Shown: positions 17,588 to 25,223, counted from the stretch's first letter. The stretch: 64,000 bases of DNA from Gemmatimonadetes bacterium 13_1_40CM_69_22 (GCA_001917665.1 MNEL01000016.1:1-64000); one strand, 5' to 3'. Notes: generated by a model from the sequence alone, not told the origin. Translations and numbers: made by a program.

Positions 17588-18216
17588 CCAGGGACTCTTA
17601 CCCCGATCACGAGCCCATCGCGGATCGGCACCACGGCGGAGACGACCCGGGGATCGGTCGCGGCCAGCCGGTTAAACGCCCGCACCCCCTCGGTCCCGGG
17701 AGAATGATCCGCCTCGTCGACCACCGAACCGTGAAAGAACGCGTTGTCGCACAGCAGCAGCCCGCCGGTGCGCAGCAGTCGTACGCTCCAATCGAAGTAT
17801 TGCGCCAACGGCTCCTTGTCGGCATCGACGAACACGGCGTCGAACCCCGGGGCGAGCGTGGGCAGCACGGCGAGCGCGCCGCCCTCGATCAGCTGCACTC
17901 GCTCGGCCAGGCCGGCCTCCGCAAAGGCGCGCCGGGCGAGCGCGGCGTGACGGGGATCCTTCTCGATCGTGGTGAGCCGCCCGTGGGACGGCAGGGCACG
18001 TGCGAGCCACACCGCCGAATAGCCCGCGAGGGCGCCGATTTCGAGCACGCGGACGGCCTGCACGGCGCGCAGCAGCACGTGCAGCAGCTTCCCCTCGTCC
18101 GGGGAGATCGCGATCGGCGGCAGCTGGAGCGCTTCGTGCCGCGCTCTGATGGCGGCCAGGATCGAATCTTCACGGGCGAACAGCTCGGTGGCGTAGCGCT
18201 CGAGCCGCTCGTCCAC
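17584..18216 (-). CDS. O-methyltransferase, caffeoyl-CoA/catechol type (family 3)
   Basis: About 210 residues from a GTG at 18216; the longer open frame upstream is low-complexity Arg/Ala and overlaps another gene. Signatures: SPDEGKLLHVLLRA, VLEIGALAGYSAVWLARAL (SAM site), FDAVFVDADKEPLAQYFDW (metal and substrate loop) and GGLLLCDNAFFHGSV. This is the family of Mg-dependent O-methyltransferases. The substrate is unknown. It begins two bases before the stop of the upstream gene region, so translation is coupled. Confidence 0.85.
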   Translation of the reverse strand: MDERLERYATELFAREDSILAAIRARHEALQLPPIAISPDEGKLLHVLLRAVQAVRVLEIGALAGYSAVWLARALPSHGRLTTIEKDPRHAALARRAFAEAGLAERVQLIEGGALAVLPTLAPGFDAVFVDADKEPLAQYFDWSVRLLRTGGLLLCDNAFFHGSVVDEADHSPGTEGVRAFNRLAATDPRVVSAVVPIRDGLVIGVRVPG

Positions 18217-18218
18217 GA

Positions 18219-18734
18219 TCAGGCGGTCGCCTCGACGTTGGGGAACGGCGGGACGTCCAGGAACCAGAGCCCCACGAGGCGCGACTGCTTGTCGACCTCC
18301 ACTAGCAGCCGGTCCGCGACGCGCACCACGGTCGTGGCACGCGTGCGCCCGACGCGCAGGTGGAAGACCGACTCCTGCTGATTCTTCTCCACTGTGAGCG
18401 CCGTGTCGACCTCGACCGCCGCGACGCCCGGCTGCGACTTCCGGCTCGGGAAGGTGACGCTGCCCTCCTTGCTGGGCTCCGGGATCGTCAGGGTATCTAC
18501 GGTGCGGATGTCCTCGGGCCACGTTACCACGTCGACACCGCGCAGGCACCCGCCCGCGACGTCGATGACGACGAAGGAGCCGTCGCTCCCTTCCAGGTCC
18601 ACCGTGCCGTTCAACCCGCTCGTCTTGCCGCCTCCTTTACAGGCGACGGAAAGGATATCGGTCTCGGGGTCCCAGTGGTAGGTGGCCTTGGGAAGCTTGC
18701 CGTCCAGTGGCTCGATGCGCGTCTCGAAGTTCAT
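18219..18734 (-). CDS. small conserved protein, DUF2283-like features
   Basis: 171 residues from the ATG at 18734 (MNFETRIEPLDGKLP). It contains YHWDPETDILSVACKGGG and, near the end, VDKQSRLVGLWFLDVPPF, both like the DUF2283 pattern (Y/W-D-P-E-x-D-x-L, then V-D-x-x-G-R-L-V-G). No signal peptide or membrane segment. It opens the ten-gene minus run, and its start region faces the divergent M24 peptidase gene about 70 bases away. Function unknown. Confidence 0.5.
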   Translation of the reverse strand: MNFETRIEPLDGKLPKATYHWDPETDILSVACKGGGKTSGLNGTVDLEGSDGSFVVIDVAGGCLRGVDVVTWPEDIRTVDTLTIPEPSKEGSVTFPSRKSQPGVAAVEVDTALTVEKNQQESVFHLRVGRTRATTVVRVADRLLVEVDKQSRLVGLWFLDVPPFPNVEATA

Positions 18735-18805
18735 CCGGAACGACACCTTCCACGGATTCGGGAGGGCGGATAATATAGGCCGCACTCCGGGGAGGGGCCA
18801 GCACG

Positions 18806-20007
18806 ATGGAGCGGCGGGAGTTTTTGACGGTGGCGGGGGCGGTGGCAGCGGGTTTGTCAACGCGGAACGCGGAAGTCGGAACGCGGAACGGGATGCTCGG
18901 GCGCCTGTTCCGCGTTCCGCGTTCTTCGCCCGCCGCGTCGAGCGCGCCCAGGTCGAGCTCAAAAGCCGCAAGCTCGACTGCTTGATCGCCACGCCCAGCA
19001 CCAACTACGAGTACTTCACCGGGTACAACCCCGGCCGCAGCGAGCGGCTCATCGCGGTCGTCCTCCCCGCGACCGGGAAGCCGGTCGTCGTGTGCCCCGC
19101 GTTCGAGGTCGAGCGCATCATGCAGCACAGCGCCCTCACGGACGCCCGCGGCTGGGAGGAGCAGGAAAACCCGTACAAGCTGGTCCGCAGCGTGGTGCGC
19201 GAGCTAAAGCCGCACGGCACCGGCGTGATCGCTCTCGAGTCCACCACCAGCTACGACGTCTATCTGGCGCTGGCGGACCAGCTGTCGGGCTGGAAGGTCG
19301 TGGACGGAGCCCCGGTGACCGAACGGCTGCGGATCGTCAAGGCGCCCGAGGAGCTCGCGCTGATCCGTCGCGCCATCGAGATCACCGAAGCGGCGATCGC
19401 CGCCACGTTCGCCCAGCTCGCCGCCCAGGTGACCGAGCGCGACGTGGCGCAGCTCTTGTCGCGTGAGATGCAACAGCGCGGCGCGCCGGGCGGCGGGCTC
19501 GTGCAGTTCGGGTCCTCGAGCGCGCTGCCGCACCGCGGCCCGGCGGGGCCGCAGCTGGAGCGCGAGACCGTAGTGCTGATCGACGCGGGCTGCCGCGTCG
19601 CGGGGTACGACTCAGACATCACGCGCACCACCTGGTTCGGCGACAGCCCAGCGGACGAATTCCGGAAGGTTTTCAATCTCGTCCACGACGCCCAGACCGC
19701 CGCCATGCGGCTCGGCAAGCCGCTCTATACGCAGTGCCAGGAGATGGACCGTGCCGCGCGCACGGCGATCCGCGACGGCGGCTACGGCCCCTTCTTCACG
19801 CACCGCCTCGGCCATGGCCTCGGCATGGACGGCCACGAGCCGCCCTACCTCGTCGAGGGCAACGCGACGCGCCTCGAGCCGGGCATGGTGTTCACGATCG
19901 AGCCGGGGATTTATCAGCGCGGAAAGTTCGGGGTGCGGATCGAGGATGATTGCGTGATGACCGAGAGCGGCATCGAAGTGCTGAGCCATCGGCCCGGGAA
20001 GTACTGA
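18806..20007 (+). CDS. M24 (Xaa-Pro) aminopeptidase, N-terminal frame disrupted
   Basis: The body (FFARRVERAQVELKSRKLDC onward) is a complete creatinase-fold N-domain and a pita-bread metallopeptidase: metal ligands are visible in VVLIDAGCRVAGYDSDITRT, HRLGHGLGMDGHE and VFTIEPGIYQ. A convincing twin-arginine-like leader starts at 18806 (MERREFLTVAGAVAAGLS) but is in another reading frame. The switch falls in a heptamer repeat at 18857-18927. In the peptidase frame no start exists between 18806 and the conserved body; the frame stays open back to an ATG at 18682, which overlaps the divergent gene. So either the gene is frameshifted, losing export, or translation starts far upstream. The stop codon is inside a REP palindrome. 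Confidence 0.8.
18857..18927. repeat. heptamer inverted-repeat element (family C) at the M24 signal junction
   Basis: Left arm GGAACGC, GGAAGTC, GGAACGC, GGAACGG in register at 18864-18891; right arm GTTCCGC, GTTCCGC, GTTCTTC at 18907-18927; centre of 15 bases. It lies exactly between the twin-arginine leader and the peptidase body, and the frame changes across it. Confidence 0.9.
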
Positions 20008-20032
20008 CCCCGGGCTTGCGCCCGGGGTCAGT
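20003..20032. repeat. REP (family A) between convergent genes
   Basis: A perfect 13-base inverted repeat ACTGACCCCGGGC (20003-20015) and its complement (20020-20032) with loop TTGC. The left arm supplies the TGA stop of the M24 gene (20005-20007), and the right arm supplies the stop of the minus-strand aminotransferase (20028-20030). The symmetrical GC-rich stem could serve as a bidirectional terminator. Confidence 0.9.
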
Positions 20033-21227
20033 CGCTGAGCTTCTTCGCAAACCCGACGATACGATCCAGCGCCTGCTCGATCTGCTCCGTCGCCGCCGCG
20101 TAGCTGAGCCGCACCCAGCGATCATCTCCGAACGCCCCGCCGGGCACGAGTGCGACACCGGTCGACGTGATCAGCCGCGTGCAGAACTCCGTGCCGCTGA
20201 TGCCGCCGAACGAGTCCACGCGAAAGAAGAAGTAGAACGCGCCGAGCGGCTCGACGAACTCGACGCCGGGGAGCTCCTGGCGGAACCGGCTGACCACGAG
20301 CTCACGCCGCTTGCGGAACTCGGCGACCATGCGCACCACATCCTGTTCCACGCGCTCGTCGCCGAGGGCGGCCGCCGCGGCCCATTGCGCCGGATGGTTG
20401 GCGCCCGTGGTCGTATGCGACTGCAGCGCGGCCATCGCCTTCGCCACCTTCGCCGGCGCGAGGGCGAGCCCGATGCGCCACCCGGTCATCGCATACGCCT
20501 TGCTGACGCCGTAGATGACGATGACACGCTCGAGGAAGTCGTCCGGCAGATCGAGGAACGACGGCGCCGGACCCGGCCCGTAGTGGATGCGACGGTAGAT
20601 CTCGTCCGCGATCACCCACACCTTGCGGGCCCGCGCCCACTGCGCGATGGCCTTGAGCTCCGCGTGGGTGTACACGGAGCCCGTGGGGTTGCAGGGCGAG
20701 CACAGGATGAGCCCCTGGGCCCCCGGTACGACACGGTCCAGATCGCGGACGCTCAGCTTGAGGCCCCACTCGGGATCTCCGGGGACGAGCACGGGACGGC
20801 CGCGCGTGAGATGCACGATCTGCGGGTAGGACACCCACGCCGGCGCGGGAATCGCGACGACGTCGCCCGGGCCGAACACGCTGAAGCAGACGTTGAAGAG
20901 CGACTGCTTCGAGCCGTTCGACACGACGATATGGTCGGCGTTCACGGGGCGACCGCCGGAGAGCAACGACAGGTGCTTCGCCGCCGCGGCCCGCAGCTCG
21001 AGGATCCCCTCGTTGGCCGGGTAGTGGGTCTTGCCGTCGCGGATCGCGCGCACCCCGGCGTCGGCGGCGATCGCCGGCGTGGGGAAGTCCGGCTCCCCGG
21101 CACCCAGGTCGATCACGTCCTCGCCCGCCGCCTTGCGGCGCTTCGCCTCCTGCGAGATCGCGATGGTCGCGGAGGTCTCGAGGTGGTGCAGGTTCGGGGA
21201 CAGGCCGAACGGCGAGCCCTGGGTCAT
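20028..21227 (-). CDS. PLP-dependent aminotransferase class I/II (aspartate-type)
   Basis: 399 residues from the ATG at 21227. N-terminal ETSATIAISQEAKRRKAAGE and DLGAGEPDFPTP are typical of AspC-like aminotransferases of subgroup Ib. PLP site: CSPCNPTGSVYTH (cofactor loop Asn), VIADEIYRRIHYG (Asp), and the Schiff-base Lys in YGVSKAYAMTGWRIG. The C-terminal Arg binding the carboxylate is in WVRLSYAAA. Probable role: transamination between aspartate or other amino acids and 2-oxoglutarate. It overlaps the upstream P1 peptidase gene by ATGA (21224-21227). Confidence 0.9.
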   Translation of the reverse strand: MTQGSPFGLSPNLHHLETSATIAISQEAKRRKAAGEDVIDLGAGEPDFPTPAIAADAGVRAIRDGKTHYPANEGILELRAAAAKHLSLLSGGRPVNADHIVVSNGSKQSLFNVCFSVFGPGDVVAIPAPAWVSYPQIVHLTRGRPVLVPGDPEWGLKLSVRDLDRVVPGAQGLILCSPCNPTGSVYTHAELKAIAQWARARKVWVIADEIYRRIHYGPGPAPSFLDLPDDFLERVIVIYGVSKAYAMTGWRIGLALAPAKVAKAMAALQSHTTTGANHPAQWAAAAALGDERVEQDVVRMVAEFRKRRELVVSRFRQELPGVEFVEPLGAFYFFFRVDSFGGISGTEFCTRLITSTGVALVPGGAFGDDRWVRLSYAAATEQIEQALDRIVGFAKKLSD

Positions 21228-22528
21228 GGGCGGATGACTCCGAAGCGTTTCAGAACCGCGAGCGTGGAATCGAGCGGCAGCGCCCGCACCGTGCCACGAT
21301 ACCCACGCACCGTCTCCGCGCGCAACAGCGAGTTGTAAATGGCCTCCTCGGTCGCTTCGACGACCGCCTCGAACAAGGGCGACACCGCGTCGTTCGTGAC
21401 GACGGGCAGCGTGTCGATCAGCCTTGACCGCCCTGCACCGCCCTCCACCGACCTCCACCGCCTCGTCGAAAACGCGATCACGTAGTCCCCCGAGCCGTTC
21501 GCCATGCTACTCCCGGTCCGGGCGAGGCCCGCGAGGGCGCGGCGCGCCAGGCGTTCGAGCTGTCGATGATCCAGAGGTGCATCGGTCGCGGCGACGATGA
21601 TGATCGAACCATCTCCCGCGGGGGGTAGGGGCGCAGCATGCTGCGCCCCTACATCCTTCCGCTGCGTCCGTACGTCCTTCCGCTGCGCCCCTACGTCCTT
21701 CAGGTAATACTGCCCCAGCTCCCGTCCGACTGGGGCGCCGGCGATGGTCAGCACACCGCCGAAATTGCTCTGCACCAGAGCGCCGACCGTCCAACCGCCG
21801 AGCTCGTGGGGGAGCCGCCGGCTGGCGGTACCGATGCCGCCCTTCCATCCGAACGCGACGGTGCCGCGTCCCGCGCCCACCGCGCCCTCCCCGACCGCCC
21901 CCGGGGCGGCGGTCCGGATCGCAGCCAGCACATCCTCCGGGGTGATGGCCCGCGCCCGGATGTCGTTCAGAAATCCGTCGTTGGTCTCGGCTACCACCGG
22001 ATTCGCGGAGCGCACGTCCCCGTTCCCCGGCAGGCCGAGCAGGTAGGTCAGGACCGCGTCCGCGGCCCGCGGGACGCACAGCGTGCAGGTCAGGACGATC
22101 GGCGACTCGAGCTCGCCCAGCTCGTTCACCTGCGTCGATCCGGCGAGCTTGCCGAACCCGTTCCCGACGACGACGGCCGCGGGCACCTTCTCGCGGAACA
22201 CGTTGCCCGCGTGCGGCAGGATGGCCGTCACGCCAGTGTTGATCGAGTCGCCGCGAATGACGGTCGCGTGCCCCACGCGCACGCCCTCCACATCCGTGAT
22301 CGCATCGAGCGGACCCGGTGGGAGCACGCCGACGACGATGCCCACGTCGCGCGCTCTGGGCCGCGGCGCCTGGCTGGCGAGCGGTGCGGCGGCGAGGCTC
22401 AGGAACAGGCCAATGCGGAATGCGGAGTGCGGAATGCGGAAGGTCAAGGTGAGTTCGTGCGACGAGGCCTGCCTTAGGGCTCGAACGGGGTCCGCTCCAT
22501 TCCGCACTCGGCATTCCGCACTCCGCAT
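21224..22528 (-). CDS. P1-family (DmpA-like) self-processing peptidase, repeat-laden
   Basis: Up to 434 residues. Core signatures of the P1/DmpA Ntn hydrolases: DAITDVEGVRVGHAT, VVVGNGFGKLAGSTQVNELGELESPI, GTVAFGWKGGIGTASR, and the auto-cleavage/nucleophile region DGSIIIVAATDAPL, where the Ser of GDGS should become the N-terminal nucleophile. An export signal (GLFLSLAAAPLASQA) precedes the body, but no good start codon lies beside it: a heptamer repeat occupies that place, and the first in-frame ATG (22528) is within the repeat. Just before the nucleophile the protein has a three-fold seven-residue repeat (KDVGAQR, KDVRTQR, KDVGAQH), coded by a 28-bp palindrome plus 21-bp tandem units. A 10-mer repeat lies nearer the C-terminus. 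Confidence 0.82.
   Translation of the reverse strand: MRSAECRVRNGADPVRALRQASSHELTLTFRIPHSAFRIGLFLSLAAAPLASQAPRPRARDVGIVVGVLPPGPLDAITDVEGVRVGHATVIRGDSINTGVTAILPHAGNVFREKVPAAVVVGNGFGKLAGSTQVNELGELESPIVLTCTLCVPRAADAVLTYLLGLPGNGDVRSANPVVAETNDGFLNDIRARAITPEDVLAAIRTAAPGAVGEGAVGAGRGTVAFGWKGGIGTASRRLPHELGGWTVGALVQSNFGGVLTIAGAPVGRELGQYYLKDVGAQRKDVRTQRKDVGAQHAAPLPPAGDGSIIIVAATDAPLDHRQLERLARRALAGLARTGSSMANGSGDYVIAFSTRRWRSVEGGAGRSRLIDTLPVVTNDAVSPLFEAVVEATEEAIYNSLLRAETVRGYRGTVRALPLDSTLAVLKRFGVIRP
21427..21462. repeat. 10-mer tandem repeat inside the P1 peptidase gene
   Basis: Units of the type CCTCCACCGC repeat three to four times with variation; the minus strand reads them in-frame as part of RRWRSVEGGAGRSR. 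The same unit occurs twice in the lipoate-ligase gene (30105-30140 and 30401-30446). Confidence 0.6.
21625..21704. repeat. 28-bp palindrome (family B) with 21-bp tandem units
   Basis: GTAGGGGCGCAGCA and its exact reverse complement form a perfect 28-bp palindrome at 21625-21652. It is followed by 21-base units at 21651-21671 and 21672-21692 and a partial third, each re-using the CTGCGCCCCTAC half-site. In the minus-strand P1 peptidase the block is read in-frame as seven-residue repeats. Confidence 0.9.
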
Positions 22529-22530
22529 TC
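22412..22530. repeat. heptamer inverted-repeat element (family C), AATGCGG type
   Basis: Left arm AATGCGG, AATGCGG, AGTGCGG, AATGCGG at 22412-22439 and right arm ATTCCGC, ACTCGGC, ATTCCGC, ACTCCGC at 22499-22526, all in seven-base register, separated by a 59-base centre. It covers the place where the P1 peptidase start codon should be. Confidence 0.9.
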
Positions 22531-22591
22531 GTGCCTCTCCGGTTGCGCCCCCGCCCCCCGCAAGCTACCATGCTCACCGAACTTCCGTCCT

Positions 22592-23878
22592 TTGACAATC
22601 GAGGGTCCCGTGACGCTGGACGAAGCCAAGGCCGCCTGGGAACGCGGCCGGCATCTGGTGCTCGTGACGCCGCCGGCGGTGGAGCAGGCGGAGCAGCTCT
22701 GGGAGTTCATCCCCCCGGAGACCCCGAGGCATGGCCCCGGGGTTGGTCTACCGGTGCTGATCATCTGCGCCGATGACGTGTCCGCTGCCGAGTGGGGGAC
22801 AGCCGCCCCGGCGCGTGCCCGCGTCCACGCCGTCACCGGTCTCACCCGTAGCGCTCGCGTCCTGCAGGAACGCTCCGCTCACATCCTCGCCGGCACGGTG
22901 CCTGATCTCACCGCGCTGGTCGCGCGCTCCGCACTCAAGCTTGACGCCGTCTCCACCGTCGTCATCGCGTGGCCCGAGATCCTCGCCGCGGGCGAGCACG
23001 CGGCGGCGCTCGACACGCTGCTCGGCGAAGCCCGCGAGGCCCGCCGCATCGTGCTGAGCTGGAACCCGGCCGTGCTCGGCGATTTCCTCGAGCGCCACGC
23101 GCGCCGCGCACTGGTGGTGGGCACGCCGCCGCTGAACGATGCCGGCGCCCCGCTGTACCCAGTCGGACCGGCGCGCTACGTCGTCGTCGCGCCCTCCCGC
23201 CGCGGCGCCGCGGTGCGTGACACCATCGATCTGCTCGATCCGCGCCGGCCGCTGGTGTGGGAAGGCGGCGAGCTCGCGCCGCCCGAGGCCGCGCCCGACG
23301 CCGTCCTCTGCGCCCGGCTGCCGACGCGCGAGCAGTTCGCGGCGCTGGGGCGACTCGGCACGCCGATCGTCTTCGCCGCGGCCGCCCAACTCCCGTACCT
23401 CCGCTCCATCGCAGCGCCGCTGACGCCGCTGCGGTTGCCCGCCGCCGCCGACCGCGCCGCGGATCGCGCGGCGTCCCTGCGAGAGCAGGTGGCACGCCTC
23501 CTCACCGAGGGATGCGTGGATGCCGAGCTCGCGCTGCTGGACCCGCTGTTCGAGCGGTTCGACCCCGCCGAGGTGGCGGCGGCGCTGCTGGCGCTCAGAC
23601 GTCAGACGTCAGACGTCAGCCCACCTCCCGCTGCGCCGGTTTGGGTGAAGGTGTTCGTCAACGTGGGAAAGAAGGACCGCGCGGCGGCGAAGGATCTCGT
23701 GGGGGCGCTGACCCGGGAGGTGGGGATCGCCAAGGACGCCATCGGCCGGGTGGACGTGCGTGACACGTTCAGTGTCGTCGAGCTGGCTCCGGCCGTCGCC
23801 GAGCAGGCCATGCGCGGCTTGTCGAGAGTCGCGATCAAAGGCCGGCGCGCGCTGGCGCGACTCGACCGCCAGGTCTAG
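22592..23878 (+). CDS. degenerate DEAD-box-like protein with DbpA RNA-binding domain
   Basis: 428 residues from a TTG at 22592, or 422 from the GTG at 22610. The C-terminal 75 residues (VWVKVFVNVGKKDRAAAKDL... AMRGLSRVAIKGRRALARLD) match the RNA-recognition domain of DbpA/CsdA helicases. The N-terminal 340 residues have two alpha/beta domains arranged like a helicase (VLVTPPAVEQAEQ; STVVIAWPEILAAGEH where DEAD would be; a second domain with YVVVAPSRRGAAVRD) but no P-loop GxGKT and no DEAD box. It is probably an RNA-binding relative that has lost ATPase activity. A (CAGACGT)n tract codes the linker before the RNA-binding domain. Confidence 0.7.
   Translation: MTIEGPVTLDEAKAAWERGRHLVLVTPPAVEQAEQLWEFIPPETPRHGPGVGLPVLIICADDVSAAEWGTAAPARARVHAVTGLTRSARVLQERSAHILAGTVPDLTALVARSALKLDAVSTVVIAWPEILAAGEHAAALDTLLGEAREARRIVLSWNPAVLGDFLERHARRALVVGTPPLNDAGAPLYPVGPARYVVVAPSRRGAAVRDTIDLLDPRRPLVWEGGELAPPEAAPDAVLCARLPTREQFAALGRLGTPIVFAAAAQLPYLRSIAAPLTPLRLPAAADRAADRAASLREQVARLLTEGCVDAELALLDPLFERFDPAEVAAALLALRRQTSDVSPPPAAPVWVKVFVNVGKKDRAAAKDLVGALTREVGIAKDAIGRVDVRDTFSVVELAPAVAEQAMRGLSRVAIKGRRALARLDRQV
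23596..23620. repeat. CAGACGT heptamer tract in the DbpA-like gene
   Basis: Three exact CAGACGT heptamers at 23596-23616 followed by CAGC. They are read as RRQTSDVS in the linker between the helicase-like part and the RNA-binding domain. Each unit includes part of the palindrome GACGTC. Confidence 0.85.
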
Positions 23879-24003
23879 CGGCGCGGGGGAACGGGATGGG
23901 AGGGCGGGCGGTATTACGCCCGTCCGATGATCGAAACCGAGCGGGTCGTTCCAGAAGGCAGGGGGCCTGAGGCTCGCGCTCGCCGATCCCCCCTGAGACG
24001 CCG

Positions 24004-24029
24004 ACGGGCCGCCCAGCGGGGCGGCCCGT
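24004..24029. terminator. strong hairpin between the DbpA-like gene and HU
   Basis: ACGGGCCGCCC (24004-24014) pairs perfectly with GGGCGGCCCGT (24019-24029) around the loop AGCG. It lies between convergent genes, so it can stop transcription from either side; no T-run is present. Confidence 0.55.
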
Positions 24030-24039
24030 GACCGACGCA

Positions 24040-24059
24040 CCCGCCGCTCATGCGGCGGG
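24040..24059 (-). terminator. hairpin directly after the HU stop codon
   Basis: CCCGCCGC-TCAT-GCGGCGGG, a perfect eight-base stem with tetraloop, abutting the minus-strand stop of HU at 24060-24062. Likely the HU terminator, though without a T-run. Confidence 0.55.
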
Positions 24060-24350
24060 CTACTTCCGGTTGTTCACCGCCATCTTCAGCTGCTTCCCAG
24101 CGCGAAACGCCGGCGCAATGGACGCTTTGATTTGAATCACGCCGCCGGTCTTGGGATTGCGGCCCATCCGAGCGGCCCGCTTGCGCGCTTCGAAGTTCCC
24201 GAATCCTGTGATCTGCACCTTCGCGCCCTTCTTCAGCTCGCCGGCGATGATGCCCTTGTCGTCGAACAGGGCTTCGACCGCCCGGCTTGCGTCAGCCTTG
24301 GACATCTTGGTCCGCATCGCCAGCGCACTGGTCAGCTCGGCTTTGTTCAC
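24060..24350 (-). CDS. hup: HU-family DNA-binding protein
   Basis: 96 residues, the usual HU length, from a GTG at 24350 preceded by a strong ribosome site AAGGAGA (minus strand, 5 bases before the start). Typical sequence: MNKAELTSALAMRTKMSK, ALFDDKGIIAGELKKGAKVQ, ITGFGNFEARKRAARMGRNP and the DNA-arm segment PKTGGVIQIKASIAPAFRAGK. HU bends DNA, compacts the nucleoid and binds distorted or cruciform DNA. It is monocistronic, with its own upstream region and a hairpin behind it. Confidence 0.95.
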   Translation of the reverse strand: MNKAELTSALAMRTKMSKADASRAVEALFDDKGIIAGELKKGAKVQITGFGNFEARKRAARMGRNPKTGGVIQIKASIAPAFRAGKQLKMAVNNRK

Positions 24351-24541
24351 GGTATCTCCTTGTGAGGGTCTAGGGCCCGGAGAAGCCTTGAGATTCCGCC
24401 CTTTTTACGGCAGGGCGTCGGAAAAGCCGCATAAAACCGCCACAATATGGGGGTATCCCCCGAAAATCCGCAAGATAGCTGCATTTCCTTGACCCACCCG
24501 CCCCGAGAAACTACCCTTCCACCCCGTCACACGACGAGCCT
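24351..24541. promoter_or_regulatory. divergent regulatory region between HU and tdk
   Basis: AT-richer than its surroundings (CTTTTTACGG, CATAAAACCG, CACAATATGG). It holds the HU ribosome site (24352-24359 on the minus strand) and a perfect inverted repeat GGGGG-TAT-CCCCC at 24449-24461, which could be an operator. Exact -35 and -10 elements cannot be fixed by eye for either gene. Confidence 0.4.
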
Positions 24542-25147
24542 ATGGTCCCCAGTACCCGCTCCGGCTGGATCGAGGTGATCGCCGGGGTCATGTTTTCCGG
24601 GAAGAGCGAGGAGCTGATCCGGCGGGTACGACGCGCCGTCATCGCCCGCAAGCGCGTGCAGGTCTTCAAGTCTCACCTCGACGCCCGCTACGCCGGGCTC
24701 TACACGCTGAGCACCCACGACGGGGGAACCGTGGAGGCCGAGCCGGTGGACTGCTCCGAGGAGATCATGGGCCGCCGGCGCCCCGACACCGAGGTGGTCG
24801 CGGTGGACGAGGTCCAGTTTTTGGATGACGGCATCGTGAGCGTCGCCAACGCCCTCGCCGACCAGGGCGTGCGGGTCGTGCTCGCCGGCATCGACATGGA
24901 TTTCCGAGGCCTCCCCTTCGGTCCCATGCCGACACTGCTCGCCGTCGCGGAGATCGTCGACAAGCTCCAGGCCATCTGCGTGGTGTGCGGCGACCCGGCC
25001 GGCCGCAATCAGCGCCTCGTGAACGGGAAGCCCGCGCTGTGGGACAGCCCCACCATCATGGTCGGGGGACGGGAGTCGTACGAGGCGAGATGCCGGCATT
25101 GTCATCGGGTGCCGAGGCAGGATGAGGATCAGACGGCACTACTTTGA
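24542..25147 (+). CDS. tdk: thymidine kinase, type II
   Basis: 201 residues. P-loop [14 protein letters not shown] near residue 15, the EVQFLDD segment with the catalytic carboxylate, the lasso-loop region [17 protein letters not shown], and two zinc-binding pairs (CVVCG, CRHCH). It phosphorylates thymidine in the salvage pathway with ATP. Its TGA stop shares its last base with the first heptamer of the following repeat. Confidence 0.93.
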   Translation: MVPSTRSGWIEVIAGVMFSGKSEELIRRVRRAVIARKRVQVFKSHLDARYAGLYTLSTHDGGTVEAEPVDCSEEIMGRRRPDTEVVAVDEVQFLDDGIVSVANALADQGVRVVLAGIDMDFRGLPFGPMPTLLAVAEIVDKLQAICVVCGDPAGRNQRLVNGKPALWDSPTIMVGGRESYEARCRHCHRVPRQDEDQTALL

Positions 25148-25223
25148 ATGCGGAATGCGGAATGCGAAATGCGGAATTGACACCCGCCTTTTCATTCCGC
25201 ATTGCACATTCCGCTTTCCGCAC
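25147..25223. repeat. heptamer inverted-repeat element (family C) between tdk and coaE
   Basis: AATGCGG, AATGCGG, AATGCGA, AATGCGG at 25147-25174 and ATTCCGC, ATTGCAC, ATTCCGC, TTTCCGC at 25194-25221, in register with a 19-base centre. It fills the whole gap between tdk and coaE, including the place where a ribosome site for coaE would be. Confidence 0.9.

Noticed and set aside
24351-24541. Small RNA or tRNA gene in the HU-tdk gap
   Set aside because: No cloverleaf or T-loop sequence; the AT-rich tract fits a promoter region better.
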